Assembly: GCA_947074165.1 (NCBI GenBank)
Contig: CAMTOT010000123.1
Location: 1 to 8,124 of the forward strand
Length of the DNA: 8,124 bases
Reading direction: 5' to 3'
Origin: an uncultured Bacteroidales bacterium
GTDB lineage: Bacteria; Bacteroidota; Bacteroidia; Bacteroidales; JAUNSR01
This document shows positions 1 to 6,375 of the stretch, piece after piece (position 1 is the stretch's first letter; each line of letters starts with the position of its first letter). The notes beneath the pieces are model-generated. The model made no database searches, was not told where the DNA came from, and was given only the letters and a program-made list of their open reading frames with translations. The position numbers were made by a program, and so were the translations under genes.

Positions 1-47
1 CTACACCAGGACGTACACTCTTTCCCTACACGACGCTCTTCCGATCT
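1..47 (+). other. Untrimmed Illumina TruSeq adapter (not genomic)
   Basis: Bases 15-47 are identical, over all 33 bases, to the Illumina TruSeq Read 1 sequencing-primer site, which ends in CTTCCGATCT. Bases 1-6 (CTACAC) match the end of the P5 flow-cell oligo that precedes the index. The 8 bases between them, 7-14 (CAGGACGT), sit exactly where the i5 index belongs and match TruSeq HT index D507 as I remember it. The order P5 end, index, Read 1 site, insert is that of a dual-indexed library molecule. A read that ran through a short insert was probably assembled untrimmed, so base 48 is a fragment end. The bases say nothing about the organism and should be masked. Confidence 0.97.
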
Positions 48-557
48 AAACGATGGAGTCAGGATGCGGAATGGGCTTACGGGCTTAAAGCAAAACCGCA
101 TGAGAGTACAAACTATGTTGAATTCGCTGATCAATATCATAAGAATACTGAGGTTTGGGATAAGGTATTTCAATTTCTTGCTTCAAATGATTTGAAAACA
201 ATTGAGGTAGGCGTTTATGATATTGTACCCGGCAAATGTCATATTAAAGTTCAGGAATATATACCTCTTGACGCGGAAAGACGTCCGATAGAGAAACATG
301 AGAAAACTATCGATCTACAATATACTATATCAGGCAGCGAAAGAATGGGTATGGCTCCTTCCGATTCGAAGGTTCTAAAGGAGTATAACCCAAACAGTGA
401 TGTCGCTCAATATATATCAAGTAAAATTAAATACTATAAGACTTCATCAGACAGATTCTTTTTGTTCTTTCCCAGCGATTTACATCAGCCGTCTGTTATT
501 GACGGAAAGCCGGTTAAGTCAAGAAAAATTGTTGCGAAAATCAATTATGTTGATTGA
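48..557 (+). CDS. YhcH/YjgK/YiaL (DUF386) family protein, 5'-truncated
   Basis: The reading frame is open from the first genomic base to the TGA at 555-557, giving 169 visible residues. The start codon is lost at the adapter junction. A TTG at 192 is in frame but lies inside the domain and is not the start. The family signature is clear: an EKHEKTIDLQY stretch around residues 82-92 with H84, a SGSERMG turn, and FFLFFPSDLHQP near residues 137-148 with H146. These histidines lie in the cupin-like barrel and are likely metal ligands. Characterised relatives include E. coli NanQ (YhcH), an N-acetylneuraminate anomerase, and TabA. Residues 1-48 precede the core barrel and resemble the N-terminal extension of many Bacteroidota members, which often carry an export signal; any such signal here would be in the missing part. 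The substrate cannot be told. The next gene has its own promoter, so no operon with fumarase is implied. Confidence 0.9.
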   Translation, partial: KRWSQDAEWAYGLKAKPHESTNYVEFADQYHKNTEVWDKVFQFLASNDLKTIEVGVYDIVPGKCHIKVQEYIPLDAERRPIEKHEKTIDLQYTISGSERMGMAPSDSKVLKEYNPNSDVAQYISSKIKYYKTSSDRFFLFFPSDLHQPSVIDGKPVKSRKIVAKINYVD

Positions 558-576
558 TAAATCTATTGATTTGAAT

Positions 577-594
577 TAAAGAAATTTTTCTTTA
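577..594. promoter_or_regulatory. AT-rich perfect palindrome upstream of the fumarase promoter
   Basis: TAAAGAAA and TTTCTTTA form perfect 8-base inverted arms separated by TT. The element lies 20 bases after the DUF386 stop codon and ends 15 bases before the fumarase -7 element, so it covers the -33 region where sigma factor and regulators bind. It could be an operator. It could also be a weak hairpin at the end of the upstream transcript, but the stem has only two G-C pairs and no clean T-run follows. In DNA this AT-rich, chance is a real alternative. Confidence 0.35.
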
Positions 595-609
595 TTCTGA
601 TTAATATAT

Positions 610-618
610 TAACTTTGC
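610..618 (+). promoter_or_regulatory. Bacteroidota -7 promoter element for fumarase
   Basis: TAACTTTGC matches the Bacteroidota primary-sigma -7 consensus TAnnTTTG, with the commonly following C. It lies 39 bases before the ATG, which implies a leader of roughly 30-35 nucleotides. No good -33 TTTG box is visible at the expected distance, as that region is a T-rich palindrome. The leader has no Shine-Dalgarno-like sequence and is A-rich just before the start, as is common in this phylum. Confidence 0.6.
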
Positions 619-657
619 GCGACAAACTAAAAAATTAACACTAATATAGTTTAAGAT

Positions 658-2295
658 ATGGCAAAACCGTTTCAGTTTCAAGAAACTTTCCAGTTAGGAA
701 AGGAGAAAACAGAATACTATCACCTTACGAGTGATTACGTATCTGTAAAAGAGTTTGATGGTAAAAAAATGCTTGTTATACAGCCTGAAGGCATTACATT
801 GATGGCTCAACAGGCTATGAGAGATGTATCGTTCCTTCTTCGCCGTGAGCACAACCAGATGGTTGCTAAAATCCTTTCTGACCCTGAAGCTTCAGAAAAT
901 GATAAATATGTGGCTCTTACTATGCTTCGCAACGCGGAAGTGGCAGCAAAAGGTCAGCTCCCTTTTTGCCAGGACACAGGTACGGCTATCGTAATGGGTA
1001 AAAAAGGTCAGCATGTATGGACAGGGTTTAATGATGAAGAGGCTATTTCTAAAGGTATATACAATACTTATACAGAAGAGAATCTTCGTTATTCACAAAA
1101 CGCTCCTCTTAATATGTATGATGAGGTGAATACAGGTACAAACCTTCCGGCTCAGATTGATCTTTATGCTACTGAAGGCGACCAGTATAAATTCTTGTTT
1201 GTCGCTAAAGGTGGTGGTTCTGCCAACAAAACATATCTTTATCAGGAAACTAAAGCTGTGCTAAATCCAGGTACTCTTGTTAATTTTCTTGTTGAGAAAA
1301 TGAAATCTCTTGGTACGGCTGCTTGTCCTCCGTATCATATCGCGTTTGTTATTGGCGGTACTTCTGCCGAAACAAACCTTAAGACAGTTAAACTTGCTTC
1401 TACTAAATATTATGACGAACTGCCTACAGAAGGTAATGAGTTTGGCCGTGCTTTCCGTGATGTTGAACTTGAGCAGGAATTGCTTAAGAAAGCGCAGGAA
1501 CTTGGTCTTGGAGCTCAGTTCGGCGGTAAATATTTCGCGCATGATGTAAGAGTTGTTCGTTTGTCTCGTCACGGTGCTTCTTGTCCGATTGGTATGGGTG
1601 TTTCTTGCTCGGCAGACAGAAATATCAAAGCTAAAATCAATGAGCAGGGTATATGGATTGAGAAAATGGATGATCATCCGGCTACTCTTATCCCTGAAGA
1701 GTTGAGAGAGCAAGGAGAAGGTAACGCTGTTAAGATTGACCTTAACCAGCCAATGTCTGAGATTTTGAAAACTCTTTCTAAATATCCTGTATCTACGCGT
1801 TTGTCTTTGAACGGTACTATTATAGTAGGTCGTGATATCGCTCACGCTAAGATTAAAGAAGCTCTTGATGCCGGTTTCGGTATGCCTGAGTATCTTAAAA
1901 ATCACCCAATATATTACGCCGGACCGGCTAAAACTCCGGCTGGAATGCCTTCAGGATCGTTTGGTCCGACTACTGCGGGACGTATGGATTCTTACGTTGA
2001 TCAGTTGCAGGCAGCAGGTGGCTCAATGATTATGATTGCAAAAGGAAACAGAAGCCAGCAGGTTACTGACGCTTGTCAGAAGCATGGCGGTTTCTATCTT
2101 GGCAGTATCGGTGGTCCTGCGGCTATCCTTGCTCAGAATAACATCAAGAAAGTAGAGTGTCTTGAGTTCCCTGAACTTGGTATGGAAGCTATCTGGAAAA
2201 TTGAGGTTGAGAACTTCCCTGCGTTTATTCTTGTAGATGACAAAGGAAATGACTTCTTCAAGCAGATTAAACCTACTTGCGCGGGTAAATGTTGA
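658..2295 (+). CDS. fumB: Class I fumarate hydratase, [4Fe-4S], oxygen-sensitive type
   Basis: This 545-residue cytoplasmic enzyme interconverts fumarate and L-malate, in the reductive branch that feeds fumarate respiration in Bacteroidales. It aligns almost without gaps with E. coli FumA/FumB (548 residues) as I recall them. Shared blocks include [68 protein letters not shown] and [11 protein letters not shown]. The N-terminal fumarase domain covers about residues 10-285 and the C-terminal one about 290-545. C104, C223 and C317 have the same spacing (119 and 94) as the three cluster ligands C105, C224 and C318 of E. coli FumA. C309 is an extra cysteine conserved in the family. The ATG at 658 fits the family N-terminus. 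The gene is single, with a promoter upstream and a strong terminator downstream. Codons are strongly biased (CTT, CGT, GGT), consistent with high expression. FumA and FumB cannot be told apart by sequence here, so the symbol follows common Bacteroides annotation. Confidence 0.98.
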   Translation: MAKPFQFQETFQLGKEKTEYYHLTSDYVSVKEFDGKKMLVIQPEGITLMAQQAMRDVSFLLRREHNQMVAKILSDPEASENDKYVALTMLRNAEVAAKGQLPFCQDTGTAIVMGKKGQHVWTGFNDEEAISKGIYNTYTEENLRYSQNAPLNMYDEVNTGTNLPAQIDLYATEGDQYKFLFVAKGGGSANKTYLYQETKAVLNPGTLVNFLVEKMKSLGTAACPPYHIAFVIGGTSAETNLKTVKLASTKYYDELPTEGNEFGRAFRDVELEQELLKKAQELGLGAQFGGKYFAHDVRVVRLSRHGASCPIGMGVSCSADRNIKAKINEQGIWIEKMDDHPATLIPEELREQGEGNAVKIDLNQPMSEILKTLSKYPVSTRLSLNGTIIVGRDIAHAKIKEALDAGFGMPEYLKNHPIYYAGPAKTPAGMPSGSFGPTTAGRMDSYVDQLQAAGGSMIMIAKGNRSQQVTDACQKHGGFYLGSIGGPAAILAQNNIKKVECLEFPELGMEAIWKIEVENFPAFILVDDKGNDFFKQIKPTCAGKC

Positions 2296-2340
2296 TAAGT
2301 TTTGGTTTTATCACTTATAAACTTATAGCTATGTAATATT

Positions 2341-2377
2341 AAACAGGCTGTCTGATTTCAGGCAGCCTGTTTTTTTT
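2341..2377 (+). terminator. Intrinsic terminator of fumarase
   Basis: A 13-bp stem with one G-T wobble pairs 2342-2354 with 2359-2371 around the 4-base loop ATTT, and can be extended by an A-T pair at 2341/2372. The stem is GC-rich in its centre (CAGGCTG / CAGCCTG). It runs into eight T residues at 2370-2377. It begins about 45 bases after the fumarase stop codon and has the right orientation to end that transcript. Confidence 0.95.
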
Positions 2378-2571
2378 GATTATACCATTATGTGTCAGAA
2401 AATTTGATGATGCTAATGGTTTGATTTTTAATAGTATTCAATTTTTTTTGTGATAAAGCTAAAAAAACTTTTAAAAATTCAAGTACAAAATATATTACGG
2501 TGTCTCTCTATATATGTAAGCGGTAATACTGTTTATTAAGATTAATCAATTGAGTGCTATTGTTTGTTTAT

Positions 2572-2593
2572 GGTGGAGCTTCATAACTCCACC
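2572..2593. repeat. Small inverted repeat, GC-rich arms
   Basis: GGTGGAG (2572-2578) and CTCCACC (2587-2593) are perfect 7-base inverted arms around an 8-base loop. The arms are G+C-rich in otherwise very AT-rich DNA, which makes them stand out. No T-run follows on either strand, so it is not a terminator by itself. It may be part of a small RNA or a protein binding site; its role is unknown. Confidence 0.45.
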
Positions 2594-2608
2594 TATTATT
2601 GAGAATTT

Positions 2609-2630
2609 GTTATCAGAGTGATAACTTTTT
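2609..2630 (+). terminator. Short hairpin with T-run, terminator-like
   Basis: GTTATCA (2609-2615) and TGATAAC (2619-2625) pair perfectly around the 3-base loop GAG, followed at once by TTTTT (2626-2630). This is terminator-shaped on the plus strand, but the stem has only two G-C pairs and no gene points into it other than fumarase, which already has a strong terminator. It could be a backup terminator, the 3' end of an unrecognised small RNA that includes the 2572-2593 hairpin, or a palindromic operator. Confidence 0.35.
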
Positions 2631-2676
2631 ATATTATGAAACTAATTAATAAATAGGTTTTTGGATTTTAGGTAAA

Positions 2677-2684
2677 CAAAGTTA
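2677..2684 (-). promoter_or_regulatory. Possible minus-strand -7 promoter element
   Basis: On the minus strand this reads TAACTTTG, a full match to TAnnTTTG and the same octamer as in the fumarase promoter. Transcription would run leftward through the two small hairpins toward fumarase, where no gene lies on that strand. No matching -33 box is evident. An isolated 6-base match is expected by chance at some rate in AT-rich DNA. Confidence 0.2.
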
Positions 2685-2740
2685 AGGCATTGTAGAATTA
2701 AGGATTTTGAATTAATGGCAATTATTTTATTGTGTAATTG

Positions 2741-2793
2741 AAAAAGAGAGGAACTCAAAAGAATGATGAAGGTCTTTTGGGTTGCTCTCTTTT
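2741..2793 (-). terminator. Long hairpin, likely terminator of the exporter operon
   Basis: Arms 2742-2762 and 2773-2793 form a 21-bp stem with one G-G mismatch (2751/2784) and one G-T wobble (2755/2780), closed by a 10-base loop. Read on the minus strand it ends in CTCTC followed by five T residues (2745-2741), the layout of an intrinsic terminator. It lies 143 bases past the stop codon of the last operon gene. On the plus strand it ends in CTCTCTTTTC, so it may work in both directions between the convergent units. Confidence 0.7.
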
Positions 2794-2936
2794 CATTTTA
2801 TAATGATATATCAATGTAAAATGGACTCTTGTGTATCGTCCTTATGTGTATATATTTCTGTTTCAAAAATATCTCAACTAAAAGTATTTATGCAACGTAA
2901 GATTCATATATAGCTTTCGTTGTGGCTTTTTTGATA

Positions 2937-4163
2937 TTACAGTTGTTGTGGCTGTTTAATGATGCTCCGCATCTCTTTTCTTAACATTATACGATATACG
3001 ACAAACGTTGTGAAGAAATAAAACAAACATAGTCCCCATTCCCATAAATAATAGAAACTTACCTGATTCAGACTTGCGCCTGTGGTGTTTATCTGTATAA
3101 AACCCTGTGTGGCGAAAGTAGAAGGTACCATCGACGCTATGACCTGCCAGCCTTTTGGTACTGCGCTCCATGGCCATGATACCCCCGACATGAAGATAAA
3201 CGGCATGGATAAAAATACATATAGCAGCATAGGGTACTCTCGTCCTCTTATTATTACGGAAAGTGTCATCCCCATAAATATAGATGCGAGAATGAAGGGC
3301 AGTACAAATAAAAATATGTCTGTAGTATCACCAAGCTGGGGCAGCGAGAATATATGAGGCACTGCTATCATAGTCCAGAAAGAGGATAAAACCGCGATGG
3401 TGAAATAACAAAGCGACTTTCCGAATATGATACGAAATGTCCCGAAATATCTGTGATTGTGTGGTATTAATAAATGACTTTTATTTCTCTCACGATGAGT
3501 ACCAGCTATCATTCCTATGGCAAGTAACAGTGACTGCTGTATAACAAGAACCTCTACAGCCGGCATTATAAATGAAGCGAAACCGCCAGTGGGATTATAT
3601 ACGGATATGTATGAGCTCTTGACCGGCTGTATAGATATTGACTCCTGCGTTACGGTCGCTCCTGCCAGACCTCTTTTTTTAACCTCATCATTAAATACAC
3701 CCACAACGTCGGTCGAAGCCATGAGCAGACCTCGATATATAAGCATGGAGTTCATCTGTGTATACAGGTTTATGTGTGATGAATTACCGCGATAAATATC
3801 CTTTTCAAAATCACGGCCGATATACACAATACCGTAAGCTTTGCCGGATGCCATCAGCGATTTGGCTTCATCCATATTGGCGCTGTATGATATGATATTT
3901 ATCTGCGGGGCAGCGTTGAGCATGCGGCAATATTCACGGCTCAGCGTTGATCGGCTATCGTCTATCACTACAACGGGGATATCGCGCACTACCTGAGTGT
4001 TGTAAATAAGTCCATACATGACAGGGTAGCCAAGAGGCAGAATGAATAAAAAAATCATTACGCCGAGATCTTTGAAAATTGTATGAAACTCTTGCTTCCA
4101 TATATATGCGGCATCAAGAAATCCACGACGGATTGTGCCGGTTAATGTATTTGAATTTATCAT
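2937..4163 (-). CDS. ABC-2 type permease, second of a pair (exporter)
   Basis: This 408-residue inner-membrane protein has the ABC2_membrane_3 layout: one transmembrane helix (about 34-54), a large periplasmic domain (about 55-195), then five more helices (about 198-221, 247-269, 282-305, 311-329, 372-392). The periplasmic domain opens with DIPVVVIDDSRSTLSR, typical of the family. The stretch SGVSWPWSAVP between helices 5 and 6 is also characteristic of drug-export permeases of the YbhR/YhhJ type. There is no Walker A or ABC signature motif, so it cannot hydrolyse ATP. The ATG at 4163 follows the first permease's stop codon after a single base, which implies translational coupling. Its partner differs in sequence, so the pair most likely forms a heterodimeric channel. 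It is the last gene of the operon and the cargo is unknown. Confidence 0.93.
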   Translation of the reverse strand: MINSNTLTGTIRRGFLDAAYIWKQEFHTIFKDLGVMIFLFILPLGYPVMYGLIYNTQVVRDIPVVVIDDSRSTLSREYCRMLNAAPQINIISYSANMDEAKSLMASGKAYGIVYIGRDFEKDIYRGNSSHINLYTQMNSMLIYRGLLMASTDVVGVFNDEVKKRGLAGATVTQESISIQPVKSSYISVYNPTGGFASFIMPAVEVLVIQQSLLLAIGMIAGTHRERNKSHLLIPHNHRYFGTFRIIFGKSLCYFTIAVLSSFWTMIAVPHIFSLPQLGDTTDIFLFVLPFILASIFMGMTLSVIIRGREYPMLLYVFLSMPFIFMSGVSWPWSAVPKGWQVIASMVPSTFATQGFIQINTTGASLNQVSFYYLWEWGLCLFYFFTTFVVYRIMLRKEMRSIIKQPQQL

Positions 4164-4164
4164 A

Positions 4165-5367
4165 TTACGGAATATATTTCTGTTGATAAAGCGCTTTCTT
4201 TAATCTTGAACCTATAATAAGTGGCAGAGTCAGATATAGCATGAATACGAAATAGTCGGGCAGGCTATACCATAACGGTGACGGGCTAAGGGCCTGGTGT
4301 GTGTATACCGAAAAATAATGAAGCGACGGATACAAATTGGCTATAATCTGAAACGGCTTATACATAGCTATGACAGGGTATGAAAATCCGGTGAGAGAGA
4401 ATCCGACTATACCGAACAGGCTCGCGCTGCTTAATCCAAGCCGCAATACCGGAAAGCATCCTATAATGAATATTCCCAGAGACTGAGCCGCAGTGACCAA
4501 TAAAAACATTGCTGTCAGTACTTGCAGCGTGCCTCCTGAGTGAGGAAAACCGAGCCATCCGAAAAGATATATGTTAATAAACCATCCTACAAGAGTGAAT
4601 AGTATGGTTTGCGGAAGCAGCTTACCCAGAATAACGCGAAGCAGAGAACGGTTGCCTTCTATGAGTAATCTGCGGGATGTACCCTCTTTAATCTCAATGC
4701 CGATACAATATACGGTCATCAGCATAACCATAAGTTGCAGGGTGACCGGCAGCATTATATTATTGAGAAATACAGAGTAATTAAGCCACGGATTGCCTAA
4801 CGGGTGTGTGTCGAGTACAACAGGTTGTAGTTTGGCGTCAATCTGCGAGGGAGGTACGCCTTTTGATATCATAGTCTGACGCACGACGCTGCCGTTGGCT
4901 AGAGCCGCGGTCATTTTAAGAGCCTTAAACGCAAATCCACCAGCAACGTAATAAGCATCGTTGGTGTAATAAGTCAGTTCCGGTTGTTTGCCGCTGCTTG
5001 CTTTTTGCTGAAATCCTTCCGGTATCATCAGAAACGCGTATATCTCATTTCTTTGCATAGCCTCACGGGCTTGTGTGTAGCTGTTGAGTTTTAATTCTGT
5101 ATCTACAAAACTCATTGATTCGAGCGTGCGTGTTATGCCGCGTGATGATTTTGATTTATCAAGATCTACAATCGCCACGGGAAGCCGCAACGGCGCACCC
5201 TCCCACATAAGAGTGGTAAAAAAGAATGTGCAGAAAAGCGGAACCAACAGTATGCATATAAGATAAACAGGACGGCTCACTAGGCGTTTACATTCACGTC
5301 TGAAGATAGCTCTTAGTCCTTTTGGTTTATATTTCATGTTGAGGCGGTTTATATTTTTCTTTTCCAT
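4165..5367 (-). CDS. ABC-2 type permease, first of a pair (exporter)
   Basis: This 400-residue inner-membrane protein has a helix at about 34-54, a periplasmic domain (about 57-200) opening with RLPVAIVDLDKSKSSR, and helices near 201-226, 250-272, 282-304, 310-335 and 370-387. This is the ABC2_membrane_3 layout of YbhS-type permeases. The cytoplasmic segment IEIKEGTSRRLL (225-236) lies where these permeases touch their ATPase. No ATP-binding motif is present. The ATG at 5367 lies inside the end of the fusion-protein gene (19-bp overlap). An in-frame ATG at 5337 (residue 11), 11 bases after that stop codon, would give MKYKPKGLRAIFRREC, closer to the usual N-terminus of relatives, and may be the true start. 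Neither has a clear ribosome binding site. An ATPase gene would be expected next to it but is absent. Confidence 0.93.
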   Translation of the reverse strand: MEKKNINRLNMKYKPKGLRAIFRRECKRLVSRPVYLICILLVPLFCTFFFTTLMWEGAPLRLPVAIVDLDKSKSSRGITRTLESMSFVDTELKLNSYTQAREAMQRNEIYAFLMIPEGFQQKASSGKQPELTYYTNDAYYVAGGFAFKALKMTAALANGSVVRQTMISKGVPPSQIDAKLQPVVLDTHPLGNPWLNYSVFLNNIMLPVTLQLMVMLMTVYCIGIEIKEGTSRRLLIEGNRSLLRVILGKLLPQTILFTLVGWFINIYLFGWLGFPHSGGTLQVLTAMFLLVTAAQSLGIFIIGCFPVLRLGLSSASLFGIVGFSLTGFSYPVIAMYKPFQIIANLYPSLHYFSVYTHQALSPSPLWYSLPDYFVFMLYLTLPLIIGSRLKKALYQQKYIP

Positions 5368-6362
5368 AATACGCTCATGCCCGGACGGAAGCCTTCAATC
5401 GGATGATCAGGTCGGCAACGCACTTCAAATGTCTTAGAGTCATATTGTCCGGTAGTTTTGGTAGCTCGCCATACGGCATATGTGCCCATATCGCGTATGA
5501 AGTATATTTTCATTGTAGCCTCTTTATTATTAAGTGCCGGAATGATAACCTTAATTTCAGTATCCATACGCATATCATCAAGAAGTTCTTCCCTCACGTT
5601 GAAAGATACCCACATGCTTTGAAGGTTTAGAATACTCATTACCGGAGCACCCGCTCCTACTAACTCACCGTAAAGCGGATAAGTCTGTGATACCTGTCCG
5701 GATATAGGAGATGTGAGGTGACTGTCGGCGAGCAGAGCTTCGACCTGATCAACTCCGGCCGCCGCCTGAGAAACAGCTGCCGCCGTCATCTCTTTATCTT
5801 CTTGCTGGGCACCTGCCAATGCAAGGTCATATTGAGCTTTAGCTGCTTTCTCTGTAGCTGTCATTGCATTGTAATTTGCAAGAGCTTCATCACGTTTCTG
5901 AGCAGAGGTTACGCCTTTGTTATATAAAGTCTCGATACGGTCGTAGGTCTTTTTCGCGATATCTACACCTGCCTGGGCTTTCATCCACATTTCATATGCA
6001 GACTGAATTAGTTGAGGACGCGTGCCTGAGTCTGCTTTTTTATTTTGAGCCATGGCAGCTTTCTTCATAGCTTCAACCTGCATTAGTTTTGCTTCCGCCT
6101 CGGCAGAGAATATAGAAACAAGAGTATCGCCTTTACTTACGTTTTGTCCCTCACTAACGTAAAAATGGGCTATACGTCCGGTTAGTTTTCCTGATATACG
6201 TGTCTCGTCTGCTTCCGCTTGTCCCTGAATTATCTCTTCATGAGGGCTTAGTGTGAAAATCCCTATAAATAATACAAGTATTATAGCTGAAATAAGCCCG
6301 ATGAAGGCAAGAAGAAGATTCTTATTTGATTTTTTAATCTCCGAATTATTTTTTGTACTCAT
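5349..6362 (-). CDS. HlyD/EmrA-family membrane fusion protein
   Basis: This 337-residue periplasmic adaptor links the inner-membrane permeases to the outer-membrane channel. A short basic cytoplasmic tail is followed by one anchor helix (about 16-37). The first half of the lipoyl-like domain is at about 48-85 (GKLTGRIAHFYVSEGQNVSKGD) and its second half at about 216-248 (LTSPISGQVSQTYPLYGELV). Between them lies an Ala/Lys/Gln-rich helical hairpin (about 88-212) that would dock on the TolC tips. A beta-barrel region (about 249-337) ends with RPGMSVLW, a common ending in this family. Its organisation resembles E. coli YbhG. The ATG at 6362 is 13 bases after the upstream stop codon. The substrate is unknown; drug, bile-salt or lipid export are possibilities that the sequence cannot separate. 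Confidence 0.95.
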   Translation of the reverse strand: MSTKNNSEIKKSNKNLLLAFIGLISAIILVLFIGIFTLSPHEEIIQGQAEADETRISGKLTGRIAHFYVSEGQNVSKGDTLVSIFSAEAEAKLMQVEAMKKAAMAQNKKADSGTRPQLIQSAYEMWMKAQAGVDIAKKTYDRIETLYNKGVTSAQKRDEALANYNAMTATEKAAKAQYDLALAGAQQEDKEMTAAAVSQAAAGVDQVEALLADSHLTSPISGQVSQTYPLYGELVGAGAPVMSILNLQSMWVSFNVREELLDDMRMDTEIKVIIPALNNKEATMKIYFIRDMGTYAVWRATKTTGQYDSKTFEVRCRPDHPIEGFRPGMSVLWKRKI

Positions 6363-6375
6363 TTTGTAGATATTC

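Larger units (their letters stand above)
2378..2936. other. AT-rich intergenic gap between convergent units
   Basis: No reading frame here resembles a protein. The stretch is markedly more AT-rich than the flanking genes. Its contents are the two small hairpins at 2572-2625, a possible minus-strand -7 element at 2677-2684, and the long hairpin at 2741-2793. The 143 bases between that hairpin and the permease stop codon hold only a 9-base direct repeat (GTTGTGGCT, about 2919 and 2944) and look like the 3' untranslated region of the minus-strand operon. I see no tRNA-like or rRNA-like sequence. Confidence 0.7.

Noticed and set aside
192..557. DUF386 gene starting at the TTG at 192
   Set aside because: The same frame continues upstream to base 48 with family-like sequence, so the TTG is internal and the gene is truncated by the adapter junction.
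1261..1905. A 214-codon open frame antisense to fumarase
   Set aside because: It lies wholly inside a highly conserved enzyme gene. It stays open because the biased fumarase codon use avoids the triplets that would read as stops on the other strand. Its protein is rich in Arg, Ser, Thr and Asn and resembles no known family.
2763..2819. 18-codon frame starting in the loop of the long hairpin, with a purine-rich stretch before it
   Set aside because: The purine stretch is part of the hairpin arm and the peptide has no distinguishing feature. A terminator explains the sequence more simply.
2378..2936. Insertion sequence remnant, CRISPR array or tRNA gene in the intergenic gap
   Set aside because: There are no terminal inverted repeats with transposase fragments, no regularly spaced direct repeats, and no cloverleaf-forming sequence.
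2937..4163. Reading the two permeases as a recent tandem duplication
   Set aside because: They share layout and the opening motif of the periplasmic domain but differ throughout in sequence, so they are old paralogues of the usual heterodimeric kind.
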